A model generated the notes under the pieces. That model was not told the DNA's origin, made no database searches, and was given only the letters and a program-made list of their open reading frames with translations. A stretch of DNA of 36,711 nt from Rhodovastum atsumiense. GTDB taxonomy: Bacteria > Pseudomonadota > Alphaproteobacteria > Acetobacterales > Acetobacteraceae. Shown in pieces: positions 25,561 through 33,390 of the stretch (its first letter is position 1; each line of letters opens with the position of its first letter). Location of the stretch: contig JAMFSE010000073.1 of NCBI GenBank assembly GCA_026225115.1, positions 1 through 36,711 of the forward strand, read 5' to 3'. The translations under genes were made by a program, and so were the position numbers.

Positions 25561-26481
25561 ATGCGAATTCTGAAAAGCCATGCCACCGCCGCCGTTGTTG
25601 TTATGGGTCTCGCCGGGCTGATCGCAGTTCCCCATATCGCCAGCGCGGACCCTGCCACGACTGCCCCGACGGTAACGGCGGTGACCCCCGATGCCGCGCC
25701 GGCAGCGCCAACCGCCGCGCCGGCATTACAGGCGCCAGCCCCGGCAACGGCTGAAATCGCCAATCCCTACGGCCTTGGCGCGCTCTGGGGCCAGGGTGAC
25801 TTCATCGCCCGCGGCACGTTGATTGCGTTGGCACTGATGTCGGCCAGCACCTGGTATATTCTGGTCACGAAGTTGCTCGAGCAAAGCCAACTTCTAAGGC
25901 AGGCGCGCAGTGCGAATGCGACATTCTGGAAGGCAAATTCGGTCGCCGAAGGGGCTGGAACGCTGCCGGCCAAAAGCCCGTTCCATGCCGTCGCCAGCAC
26001 CGGCCTCAGCGCCCTTGAACATCACGAAGGCTCGCTGGTGGAGAGCATCGATCTCAATACCTGGGTGACGCTGTCGATCCAGCGTGTCGTGGACCAGATT
26101 GTAAGCCGGCTACAGGGCGGTCTGGCGGTGCTGGCGACTGTCGGGTCAACAGCACCCTTCATCGGCCTGTTCGGCACCGTCTGGGGCATCTACCACGCGC
26201 TGGTGGCCATTGGCATCGCCGGGCAGGCCTCCATCGACAAGGTGGCCGGTCCGGTAGGCGAGGCGCTGATTATGACCGCGCTCGGTCTGGCAACAGCGGT
26301 GCCGGCCGTGCTGGGGTATAACTGGCTGGTGCGCCGCAACAAGCTCGCCGTGGAGAAGCTGCGCGGCTTTGCCAATGATTTGCATTCGGTGCTGATCAGC
26401 GGCAAGGCGTTGAACCGCCCCGCTTCGCCCGCCGTGGTGGCAGCACCTGCACGCCCAGTCGCCGTTGCCCGGAGTTTTTGA
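25561..26481 (+). CDS. exbB: ExbB proton-channel subunit with N-terminal periplasmic extension
   Basis: A 306-residue MotA/TolQ/ExbB-family protein. It begins with a signal peptide (MRILKSHATAAVVVMGLAGL, cleavage near IASA) and an Ala/Pro/Thr-rich periplasmic extension to about residue 60. Then come three membrane segments: GTLIALALMSASTWYILVT, LAVLATVGSTAPFIGLFGTV and EALIMTALGLATAVPAVLGY. The last two carry the conserved pore Thr/Pro positions of the family. The ATG at 25561 follows GGAG; a GTG nine bases upstream is less likely. It lies 50 bp after tonB and three bases before exbD1. The complex forms the proton-driven motor for TonB. Confidence 0.95.
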   Translation: MRILKSHATAAVVVMGLAGLIAVPHIASADPATTAPTVTAVTPDAAPAAPTAAPALQAPAPATAEIANPYGLGALWGQGDFIARGTLIALALMSASTWYILVTKLLEQSQLLRQARSANATFWKANSVAEGAGTLPAKSPFHAVASTGLSALEHHEGSLVESIDLNTWVTLSIQRVVDQIVSRLQGGLAVLATVGSTAPFIGLFGTVWGIYHALVAIGIAGQASIDKVAGPVGEALIMTALGLATAVPAVLGYNWLVRRNKLAVEKLRGFANDLHSVLISGKALNRPASPAVVAAPARPVAVARSF

Positions 26482-26484
26482 GCC

Positions 26485-26913
26485 ATGGCGATCTCCTTCG
26501 GTTCGTCGAGCGGCGAGGACGAGCTGCTCAGCACGATCAACACCACACCGCTTGTGGACGTGATGCTGGTGCTGCTGATCATCTTCCTCATTACCGTGCC
26601 GGTGGTGACCCACACCGTCCCGGTTTCCTTGCCGCATGAGCGTAACCAGCCGACCCAGACCAAGCCGCAGAATATCAATATCTCGGTCGATAAGGACGGG
26701 GCGATTTATTGGAATTTAACGAAGCTGGGAGGACTGCAGGCGCTGCAGGCAAAGCTGCTGACGGTGTCCGGCGCCGTGCCGCAGCCGGAAGTGCATATTT
26801 GGGGGGATCAGAACGCGCATTATCAAAGTGTCGGCGAAGTGCTGCTCGCTTGTCAGCGTTCGGGCATTCAAAAAGTCGGCTTTATTACCCAACCCCCGCC
26901 CGGCGCGAATTAG
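26485..26913 (+). CDS. exbD: ExbD proton-channel subunit, copy 1
   Basis: A 142-residue ExbD/TolR protein with one N-terminal membrane helix and a periplasmic domain. The essential proton-carrying aspartate is Asp25 in INTTPLVDVMLVLLIIFLIT. The periplasmic part includes NISVDKDGAIYWN and ends in GFITQPPPGAN. The gene starts three bases after exbB and ends 11 bases before the second exbD. Two exbD genes in tandem resemble the tonB-exbB-exbD1-exbD2 layout known in Xanthomonas campestris. Confidence 0.95.
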   Translation: MAISFGSSSGEDELLSTINTTPLVDVMLVLLIIFLITVPVVTHTVPVSLPHERNQPTQTKPQNINISVDKDGAIYWNLTKLGGLQALQAKLLTVSGAVPQPEVHIWGDQNAHYQSVGEVLLACQRSGIQKVGFITQPPPGAN

Positions 26914-26924
26914 AGGACAATCCC

Positions 26925-27356
26925 ATGGCGATGACCATTGGCAACGCAATCAGCTCCGATGAGCCCGAGGTGATGATCGACATCAATACCACGCCGCTGA
27001 TCGACGTGATGCTGGTGCTGCTGATCATGTTGATTATTACAATTCCGATGCAGACACATGCGGTGAAACTCAACCTGCCGACCGCCAACCCGCCGCCGCC
27101 GTTGGTGCAGCCGCAAGTGGTGGAGGTGGATATCGATTTCGATGGAACGATTCTGTGGAACGGAGCGGTGGTGCCGGACCGGCAAACGCTGGACGCCGAC
27201 CTTACCGGCCTCGCAGCGCAGTCAAACCAGGCAGAGCTGCATGTGCGCCCCGACAAACTTACCGACTACAAATACGTCGCTGAAGTGCTGGCCACGGCGC
27301 AGCGCCTCGGGGTGCAAAAAATCGGTATCATCGGCTATGACCAGTTCACAAATTGA
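26925..27356 (+). CDS. exbD: ExbD proton-channel subunit, copy 2
   Basis: A 143-residue second ExbD paralogue. Its membrane helix INTTPLIDVMLVLLIMLIIT carries the expected Asp27. A polyproline stretch (ANPPPPLVQP) follows in the periplasm, absent from copy 1, then VDIDFDGTILWN and a C-terminal KIGIIGYDQ. The ATG at 26925 with AGAGGA upstream is preferred to an upstream in-frame start inside exbD1. Both copies keep the catalytic aspartate, so both could enter the motor; they might pair as a mixed dimer. Confidence 0.94.
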   Translation: MAMTIGNAISSDEPEVMIDINTTPLIDVMLVLLIMLIITIPMQTHAVKLNLPTANPPPPLVQPQVVEVDIDFDGTILWNGAVVPDRQTLDADLTGLAAQSNQAELHVRPDKLTDYKYVAEVLATAQRLGVQKIGIIGYDQFTN

Positions 27357-27367
27357 AGCGCGCACAA

Positions 27368-28483
27368 ATGAAACTTTCACTCCTGACTGGTGCGGCACTC
27401 CTCGTGCTGCCTTGCTTTGCTGGCGCCGACACAGTGCGACCTGCCGTGGGAAAACCGCTGCAGCAGGCGCAGGTGCTAATGCAGAAGGGCAATTACAATG
27501 CCGCCTTGCAACAGGTGAACAAAGCGAGCGCGGTGGGCGGGCTGACACCGTTTGAAGCGGTGACCATTGCGCAGATCCGCGGCGCGGCGGAGGCTGGGGC
27601 AGGGCATTACAGCGAAGCCGCAGGCGCCTATCAAACCGTGCTGGCCGCAGGCAACGCGCCGCTGGCCACGCAGGCGGAATTGGTGCAGGCGATCGCGGGG
27701 TTTTATTACCAGGCACAGGATTATCCGCATGCGGAAATCTGGCTAAACCGCTACATTGCCGGGCACGGGCAGGATAGCCGCACCCGTGCCTTGCTGGCGC
27801 AAGCTTATTATGCGCAGGGCAATTACCCTCAGGCCGAGCAGGCGGTGTTGCGTGAGCAGCAGGCGGCTCAAAGCACCGGTCAAAAGCTACCGGAATCCGA
27901 GTTGCAACTGCTCGCCAGCGCCGCCCAGAAATCCGGCAATAACGCCGGTTATTTTTCAGCGCTTGTTGACCTGCTACGCAATTATCCAAACCCGCAATAT
28001 TGGTCGGCGGCGATCGCGCTCGTAACCGGGGCTTCAGGCTTTCCGGATAGCCTGACGCTGGATGTCTACCGGCTACGTTTTGTAACCGAAACACTCAGCC
28101 AGCCGGCGGATTACGAGGACTATGTCGAACGCGCGATTTTGGCCGGCGATAACAGCGAGGCGAATACGGTAGTTTCGCAAGGTTTTGCCTCAGGTGTTTT
28201 AAATGATACGACGGATGCGGGCCATGCGAGCCGGCTGAAAACCTTGGCCGCCAAAGATAATGCGACTACGCCAAAAACACCGGCTGATTTTGTCGGTGAG
28301 GCGAAGGCTGGCAGCTCCCTGCTGGACCTTGGCATTGCATATTTCCAAGTCGGCGATACGGTGAATGCAGTTAAAACCTTTCAGAGCATCCAGGTTGCGG
28401 CACCCGGCGACTTGTCAAATCCGCAATCCGCTTTGGCATTGCTTTGGGAAATTCGTGCGCAAAATACTTCGATTAAAAATTGA
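27368..28483 (+). CDS. Exported tetratricopeptide-repeat protein
   Basis: A 371-residue periplasmic protein with a signal peptide (MKLSLLTGAALLVLPCFAGA) and several TPR-like helical repeats: QKGNYNAALQQVNKA, GAGHYSEAAGAYQTVLA, QAQDYPHAEIWLNRYI, AQGNYPQAEQAVL and near the end FQVGDTVNAVKTFQSIQ. TPR proteins act as docking scaffolds. Position between exbD2 and the receptor suggests assembly or coupling of the TonB complex, which is inference. The ATG at 27368 puts the signal peptide at the N-terminus; a TTG at 27353, overlapping the exbD2 stop as TTGA, would add five residues and is a real alternative. No firm function can be named. Confidence 0.85.
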   Translation: MKLSLLTGAALLVLPCFAGADTVRPAVGKPLQQAQVLMQKGNYNAALQQVNKASAVGGLTPFEAVTIAQIRGAAEAGAGHYSEAAGAYQTVLAAGNAPLATQAELVQAIAGFYYQAQDYPHAEIWLNRYIAGHGQDSRTRALLAQAYYAQGNYPQAEQAVLREQQAAQSTGQKLPESELQLLASAAQKSGNNAGYFSALVDLLRNYPNPQYWSAAIALVTGASGFPDSLTLDVYRLRFVTETLSQPADYEDYVERAILAGDNSEANTVVSQGFASGVLNDTTDAGHASRLKTLAAKDNATTPKTPADFVGEAKAGSSLLDLGIAYFQVGDTVNAVKTFQSIQVAAPGDLSNPQSALALLWEIRAQNTSIKN

Positions 28484-28751
28484 AATGATCCCGGTGTTTA
28501 CATCGACAATATTTATGATCAATAAAAGACTGCAAGAGGCGAAGTTTGGGGCCATGACTAAATATAATTTATCACACCGCACAATAAAGTTTTTTCAAAA
28601 CACTTGCGCGCAAAGCTGTTGACCTAACTCAACGCTGGCCGCCGCGGCAACGCGGCGCATCCTTCTCACACCATTCAACGCCCGCCCCGCAGAAAGCAGG
28701 CGAAGCTCGATAAATAACTCTACTTAATCTATCAAGTTAACAGGTAATATA
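28484..28751 (+). promoter_or_regulatory. Leader/promoter region of the TonB-dependent receptor gene
   Basis: These 268 bp separate the TPR gene from the receptor gene. They contain a 7-bp GC stem with a GCAA tetraloop (CGCCGCG-GCAA-CGCGGCG, 28640-28657) without a T-tract and the palindrome TTGCGCGCAA at 28604-28613. The stem could fold in a transcript leader. Length and structure suggest the receptor-ssuD unit may have its own promoter. Confidence 0.4.
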
Positions 28752-31295
28752 ATGTTTCAAAATGTGAATATAAGTACTGCTAAGCGGTCGCGTCTAAAGC
28801 GCGGATTTTTTGTAGGTATATCCTTGTTCTCTTTGCCGGGCATAAGCCTCGCGCAGACCAATCCGCCGGCACCGCCACCGCCGCCGGTTCCGTCCGCGTC
28901 GGCACTGCAATCCATCACCTATCCTCCGCCACCGCCACCGCCACCGCTCGCGACAACCGCAGGGGTGCAGGATGTTGTCATCACAGCCCGCCACCGCGCG
29001 GAGCGCGCGCAGAAAGTCCCTATCTCGCTGACGACGGTCAGTGCGAAACAAATCCAGGCACTGGGCTCGCTCAATCTAAACACGATCAAGCAGCTGGTGC
29101 CGACACTCACCATCAACGCCTATAACCCGCGCAATATCGGCCTTGATATTCGCGGTCTGGGTAGTGTCGGGTTTTTTGGCTATGACGGTCTGGAAGGCGG
29201 TGTCGGCATCTATGTCGATGGCGTGTTGCTCGGGCGCTCGACGCAATCGAATTTCGATCTTCCCGATCTACAGGATATCCAGGTGCTGCGCGGGCCGCAG
29301 GGCACCTTGTTCGGTAAAAACTCGGTCGCCGGCGTGGTGAACATCATCACCAAGGTGCCGAGCTACAAGCCGCAGGCGGAGATTTCCGGGTCTTACGGCA
29401 ATTACAATTACTGGCAGCTGCAAGGCTATGCGAGCAGCGCGCTTTTTGGCAGCGATAAAGCCGCCGCCTCAATCTCCTTCCACGCCACGCAGCATAACGG
29501 CTACATAAAAAACACCAACCCGCCTGGCACCCCCAATAGCGGAAACACCTATGCCAACCAGGACGATAAAGGTGTGCGGACTCAGCTGTTGCTGCAGCCG
29601 AATGACCGGCTCACGGTTCGTGTCATCGCCAATTACGATCATTCCGACGCGAATTGCTGCATCACGACGCCGCTTGGGATCGTCAACAATTATTCCAACG
29701 GCGCGGCTTATAACTCAGTACCCGGAAAGATCAGCGTCACCAATCGCCTGGCTGCAGCCGGCTACACGCTGCCGACCATCAATCCATACGGACGGACCAC
29801 CGATATCAACAGCTTCAATCATTATGCGATGGAGACTGGCGCGCTTTCCGTGCTCGCCGATTATGACCTCAACGGGTTTACGCTCTCCTCCATCACCGGC
29901 GGCAGTTACTATAACTGGTACCCGCATCTCGACGGTGATGGGATCGGCGCCAATATTCTAACCGCAGCCAACAATACGACGGATCAGCGGCAGTTCAGCC
30001 AGGAATTTCGGTTGACCTCACCGGTCGGTACCCATTTCGATTATACGCTGGGGGCGTTTGGCTTTTATCAGCAGCTGAATGATCAGGCGACGGCGGGGTA
30101 TGGCAATCAGGCTGCGGCGGATTTCGTCGGCTCGAGTACCAGCAAGACCTACACCGTAACGCAAGCCGCATTGAACGGTCTGACCTCGGCGGCAACAGAT
30201 ATTCCAAGCACCTACAGCACTGCATTCTACGGCCAGGGGACCTACCATATTACCCCGAAACTGGACCTGACCGGCGGCGCGCGTTTTACCTATGAGGAGA
30301 AATTCGGCAATTATTACACGGCCCGCCATGGTGGCGCGGTCTTGGCGACCGATCCCTCACTGGCCGGCATTCCCGGCGGCGTGGCGGCCGCGGTGGTGAC
30401 GCGCAATGCTTATGCGCCAATTACCTCTTATGAATTACGGCATATGGACATGTTGCCGGGGGGGTTGGTAACGCTTTCATACAAGCCGGAAGAGAATATT
30501 CTCTCTTATGCGACCTATTCGCATGGAGAAAAATCCGTCGGGTTGAATTTCGTAAATTCCCCGTTGATTCCGAAGATCGTTCCACCCGAGAAAATCGACA
30601 ACTATGAACTCGGTGTGAAAACGACGTTATTGAACGGCAATCTGCTGCTGAACGGCGACGCGTTCTGGGATAACGATACAGACTATCAGAGCACCATTCT
30701 GGGAGTCGTGAATAATCAGCTCACGGCCTACCTCGCCAGTGTTCCAAAAGTTATATCGCGCGGGTTGGAAACCGACATTCGTGCACAGGTGACGCCCAAT
30801 CTCAGCCTGTTCAGCTCGGCTATTTATGACGAGGCATATAACGAGTCCAACCCGAGCGGCGTCTGCCCGATTGAGGTGACCAATATCCATAAAGGCGCCA
30901 ACGCCTCCTGCGACCTAACCGGTAGTCCGCTGGCCGGCGCGTCCAAGTGGAACGCGAGTTTCGGCGGTGAATATGATTACCCGCTGCCGGAGATCGGCCA
31001 TACCGAGACCACCGCCTATTTTGGCGGCAACCTTGAGCTACGCAGCTTCTTCTACTCCACCGCCGACGACGGTCAGTATTCTAAAGTTCCAGGATACGGC
31101 CTAGGGAATATCGATTTCGGCATTCGTCAGGCAAATGGCAGGTGGGACCTCTCGGGCTGGATCCACAACGTGACCAATGAGCATTATTATTTGTTTCGGG
31201 AGGTCACTGGGTCGTTGCCGGTGTACAACTTGGTCGTCGGCGAAGTTGGCGATCCGATTACCTTTGGCATCACGCTGCGCGCGAAATTTGAATAA
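28752..31295 (+). CDS. TonB-dependent outer-membrane receptor
   Basis: An 847-residue outer-membrane active transporter. A signal peptide ends near ISLA-Q (residue 34). Two polyproline runs follow (about 38-47 and 58-64), then a TonB-box-like VQDVVITARH (71-80). The plug domain has IYVDGVLLGRSTQ, LQDIQVLRGPQGTLFGKN and VAGVVNIITK. A 22-strand-type barrel follows, ending ITFGITLRAKFE with the usual aromatic near the C-terminus. It is 17 bp from the ssuD-like gene and follows tonB-exbBD, so the imported molecule is probably a sulfonate, sulfone or sulfate ester too large or too scarce for porins; the substrate itself is not readable. Sulfate-ester receptors in the ats/sft clusters of pseudomonads are a precedent. 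Confidence 0.95.
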   Translation: MFQNVNISTAKRSRLKRGFFVGISLFSLPGISLAQTNPPAPPPPPVPSASALQSITYPPPPPPPPLATTAGVQDVVITARHRAERAQKVPISLTTVSAKQIQALGSLNLNTIKQLVPTLTINAYNPRNIGLDIRGLGSVGFFGYDGLEGGVGIYVDGVLLGRSTQSNFDLPDLQDIQVLRGPQGTLFGKNSVAGVVNIITKVPSYKPQAEISGSYGNYNYWQLQGYASSALFGSDKAAASISFHATQHNGYIKNTNPPGTPNSGNTYANQDDKGVRTQLLLQPNDRLTVRVIANYDHSDANCCITTPLGIVNNYSNGAAYNSVPGKISVTNRLAAAGYTLPTINPYGRTTDINSFNHYAMETGALSVLADYDLNGFTLSSITGGSYYNWYPHLDGDGIGANILTAANNTTDQRQFSQEFRLTSPVGTHFDYTLGAFGFYQQLNDQATAGYGNQAAADFVGSSTSKTYTVTQAALNGLTSAATDIPSTYSTAFYGQGTYHITPKLDLTGGARFTYEEKFGNYYTARHGGAVLATDPSLAGIPGGVAAAVVTRNAYAPITSYELRHMDMLPGGLVTLSYKPEENILSYATYSHGEKSVGLNFVNSPLIPKIVPPEKIDNYELGVKTTLLNGNLLLNGDAFWDNDTDYQSTILGVVNNQLTAYLASVPKVISRGLETDIRAQVTPNLSLFSSAIYDEAYNESNPSGVCPIEVTNIHKGANASCDLTGSPLAGASKWNASFGGEYDYPLPEIGHTETTAYFGGNLELRSFFYSTADDGQYSKVPGYGLGNIDFGIRQANGRWDLSGWIHNVTNEHYYLFREVTGSLPVYNLVVGEVGDPITFGITLRAKFE

Positions 31296-31312
31296 TCGAA
31301 AGGAGATACCCA

Positions 31313-32410
31313 ATGTCAGTTGAGTTTATCGGAATGCTCGGCACCCAGGCCGGTTCGGAGATCCATCCGCCCTCCGGACCGCTGGTCGATAAAACCTATA
31401 TCCGCGCCATGGCGCAGGCGCACGAAGCATCCGGTTTCGACCGGGTGCTGATTGGCTACGGCAGCGTCGCTCCGGACGGCTTTCTGCTTGCCTCCTATGT
31501 CACCCAGGTGACGCAGGCGTTGAAAATTCTGCTCGCCCACCGGCCAGGTTTCATGGCGCCCACGCTGGCCGCGCGCAAACTCGCCACGCTGGATCATTTC
31601 AGCGATGGCCGCGCAGCGGTGCATATCATCACTGGCGGCAGCGATGCGGAACAGCAGCGCGATGGCGATTACCTCAACCACGATCAGCGCTATGGGCGCA
31701 CGGATGAATATCTGGACGTGGTGAAGAAAGTCTGGAACGCCTCGGCGCCGTTGGACCATGAGGGCCCGCACTATAAATTCCAGGGACTCTTCTCCGTCGT
31801 CAAACCGCTGCATACGCCGCAAATTCCAATCTATTTCGGCGGCTCCTCCGATGCCGCCATCGAGGTTGCCGGCAAGCATGCGGATGTTTACGCATTATGG
31901 GGCGAATCCCTGGCGCAGGTGAAAGAAACGCTGGACAAGGTGCGCGCCGCAGCCGCGCGGCATGGCCGGGCGGATAAAATCCGCTTCAGCCTCTCGCTTC
32001 GTCCGGTGCTGGCGGCAACCGAGGAAAAGGCCTGGGCGCGCGCAGATTCCATTCTTGAACGCGCCAAAGCCAATCACCAAAAACTCTTCCGCTTCAGCGC
32101 CAATGGCGGACCGGAAAATGTCGGATCCAAGCGCCTTCTTGAAGCCGCCGCGAATGGCCGCGTGCTGGACAAACGCCTATGGACGGAAATCGCCGCGGTC
32201 ACCGGCGCCCAAGGCAACTCCACCGGCCTGGTCGGCACGCCCGAACAAGTGGCGGAAGCCCTGCTCGAATACCACAACATCGGAATTACGACCTTCCTGA
32301 TCCGTGGCTTCGACCCGCTGGAAGACGCCACCGATTACGGCCGCGAACTCATCCCGCTGGTCCGCCGGGAAATCGCCCGCCGGGAAAGTGCAAGCCTAGC
32401 GGCCGAATAA
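31313..32410 (+). CDS. ssuD: SsuD-type FMNH2-dependent alkanesulfonate monooxygenase
   Basis: A 365-residue luciferase-like enzyme of the alkanesulfonate monooxygenase branch. It uses reduced flavin and oxygen to split alkanesulfonates into aldehyde and sulfite. Family marks include EFIGMLGTQAGSE, AHRPGFMAPTLAARKLATLD, SDGRAAVHIITGGSD, YGRTDEYLDVVKKVW, PIYFGGSS and the terminal GITTFLIRGFDPLEDATDYG. A strong AAAGGAG ribosome site precedes the ATG, 17 bp after the receptor stop, so receptor and enzyme are co-transcribed. No ssuE-type flavin reductase gene is visible here. A C-terminal fragment of a related gene remains at 19178-19297. Confidence 0.94.
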   Translation: MSVEFIGMLGTQAGSEIHPPSGPLVDKTYIRAMAQAHEASGFDRVLIGYGSVAPDGFLLASYVTQVTQALKILLAHRPGFMAPTLAARKLATLDHFSDGRAAVHIITGGSDAEQQRDGDYLNHDQRYGRTDEYLDVVKKVWNASAPLDHEGPHYKFQGLFSVVKPLHTPQIPIYFGGSSDAAIEVAGKHADVYALWGESLAQVKETLDKVRAAAARHGRADKIRFSLSLRPVLAATEEKAWARADSILERAKANHQKLFRFSANGGPENVGSKRLLEAAANGRVLDKRLWTEIAAVTGAQGNSTGLVGTPEQVAEALLEYHNIGITTFLIRGFDPLEDATDYGRELIPLVRREIARRESASLAAE

Positions 32411-32546
32411 GGCAAGCGGTTCTTCTTTGAAAAAAGAACCAAAAACCTTTTTTTATCTGGGGCATGGGCGGTGGCAGTGACAACGCCCATGCCCCAGATT
32501 CGCAAAGTCTTTTGCTTCTTTTTCTTCAGAAAAAGAAGTGCTTACT
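32411..32546. repeat. Nested REP-like hairpin cluster acting as terminator between convergent genes
   Basis: Three hairpins fill the gap. One has arms at 32418-32424 and 32434-32440 (GGTTCTT...AAGAACC) followed by a T-run. A perfect 16-bp inverted repeat ATCTGGGGCATGGGCG pairs 32455-32470 with 32484-32499 around a 13-base loop. The third is CTTCTTTTTC-TTCA-GAAAAAGAAG at 32515-32538. The layout, two A/T-rich hairpins flanking a GC-rich one, looks like a dispersed bacterial repeat element and should stop transcription from both sides. Confidence 0.7.
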
Positions 32547-33377
32547 TTAACTGCCTAAAATAATTTCCTTGGCTACTGCATGCTGCTGCGTTTCATCCTC
32601 CGCTTCCACGCCTAGCTGTTCCAGGAAGTAGCGGCGCAGTGCCGCGAATCCGGGTTGGCCGGGTTGGCGTTTGCGGGGCAGGTCGACGCGTCTTTCGACG
32701 ATCAGTTTTCCTTCGGCCAGAATCAGCACCCGGTCCGCCAGGGCAATGGCTTCGTCCACGTCGTGGGTGACCATCAACACTGCTGGCTTATGCGCCTGCC
32801 AGAGCGATGCCACGAGGGCGTGCATTTTAATCCGCGTCAGAGCGTCCAGGGACGCGAACGGTTCGTCCAGGAGCAGGAGTTTCGGCTCCCGCACCAATGC
32901 ACGCGCCAGTGCGGCGCGCTGCGCCTCGCCGCCTGAGAGTGTGCTTGGCCAGGCATCGGCGCGGTGGTCCAAACCTACTTCGCTCAGCGCTTTCTGTGCT
33001 AAGGTGCGGGCGGCTTTGGCGCCGCCCAGCGCTTTCGGCTCCAGTCCCAGCAGCACATTGTTCCATACCCGCTTCCAGGGCAGCAGCCGCGGCTCCTGAA
33101 AGACCACGGCGCGCGCCGAGGGTAGTTTGACTTCGCCCTCGCTCACCGTATCCAGCCCGGCCAATGTGCGCAGGATGGTCGTCTTGCCGGAGCCGCTGCG
33201 ACCAAGCAAGGCGACAAACTCGCCTTCGCCGATTTCAAGATCGATGCTGTCGAGTACCGTGTTATTACTAAATCGCCGGGTGAACGCGCGCAATTGTACA
33301 ACCGGTTTTGGCGCCGGGCTGCCGGATGGGTTTGCAGGATCTAGCGCCTTAAATGCGAACAGCGTCTGGTTTTGCAT
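32547..33377 (-). CDS. ssuB: SsuB-type ABC transporter ATP-binding protein
   Basis: A 276-residue ATPase for sulfonate or taurine import. Walker A is GRSGSGKTT (59-67), the Q-loop region is VFQEPRLLPWKRVWNNV, the signature LSGGEAQRAALARAL starts at 147, Walker B is LLLLDEPFASLDA (167-179) and the H-loop is MVTHDVDEA. The VFQEPRLLPW wording is typical of the nitrate/sulfonate/taurine group. An N-terminal stretch of about 27 residues precedes the first beta strand. The ATG lies 13 bp after the permease stop with AAAGG upstream, so the two genes form one operon. Confidence 0.95.
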   Translation of the reverse strand: MQNQTLFAFKALDPANPSGSPAPKPVVQLRAFTRRFSNNTVLDSIDLEIGEGEFVALLGRSGSGKTTILRTLAGLDTVSEGEVKLPSARAVVFQEPRLLPWKRVWNNVLLGLEPKALGGAKAARTLAQKALSEVGLDHRADAWPSTLSGGEAQRAALARALVREPKLLLLDEPFASLDALTRIKMHALVASLWQAHKPAVLMVTHDVDEAIALADRVLILAEGKLIVERRVDLPRKRQPGQPGFAALRRYFLEQLGVEAEDETQQHAVAKEIILGS

Positions 33378-33390
33378 GGCTAAAACCTTT

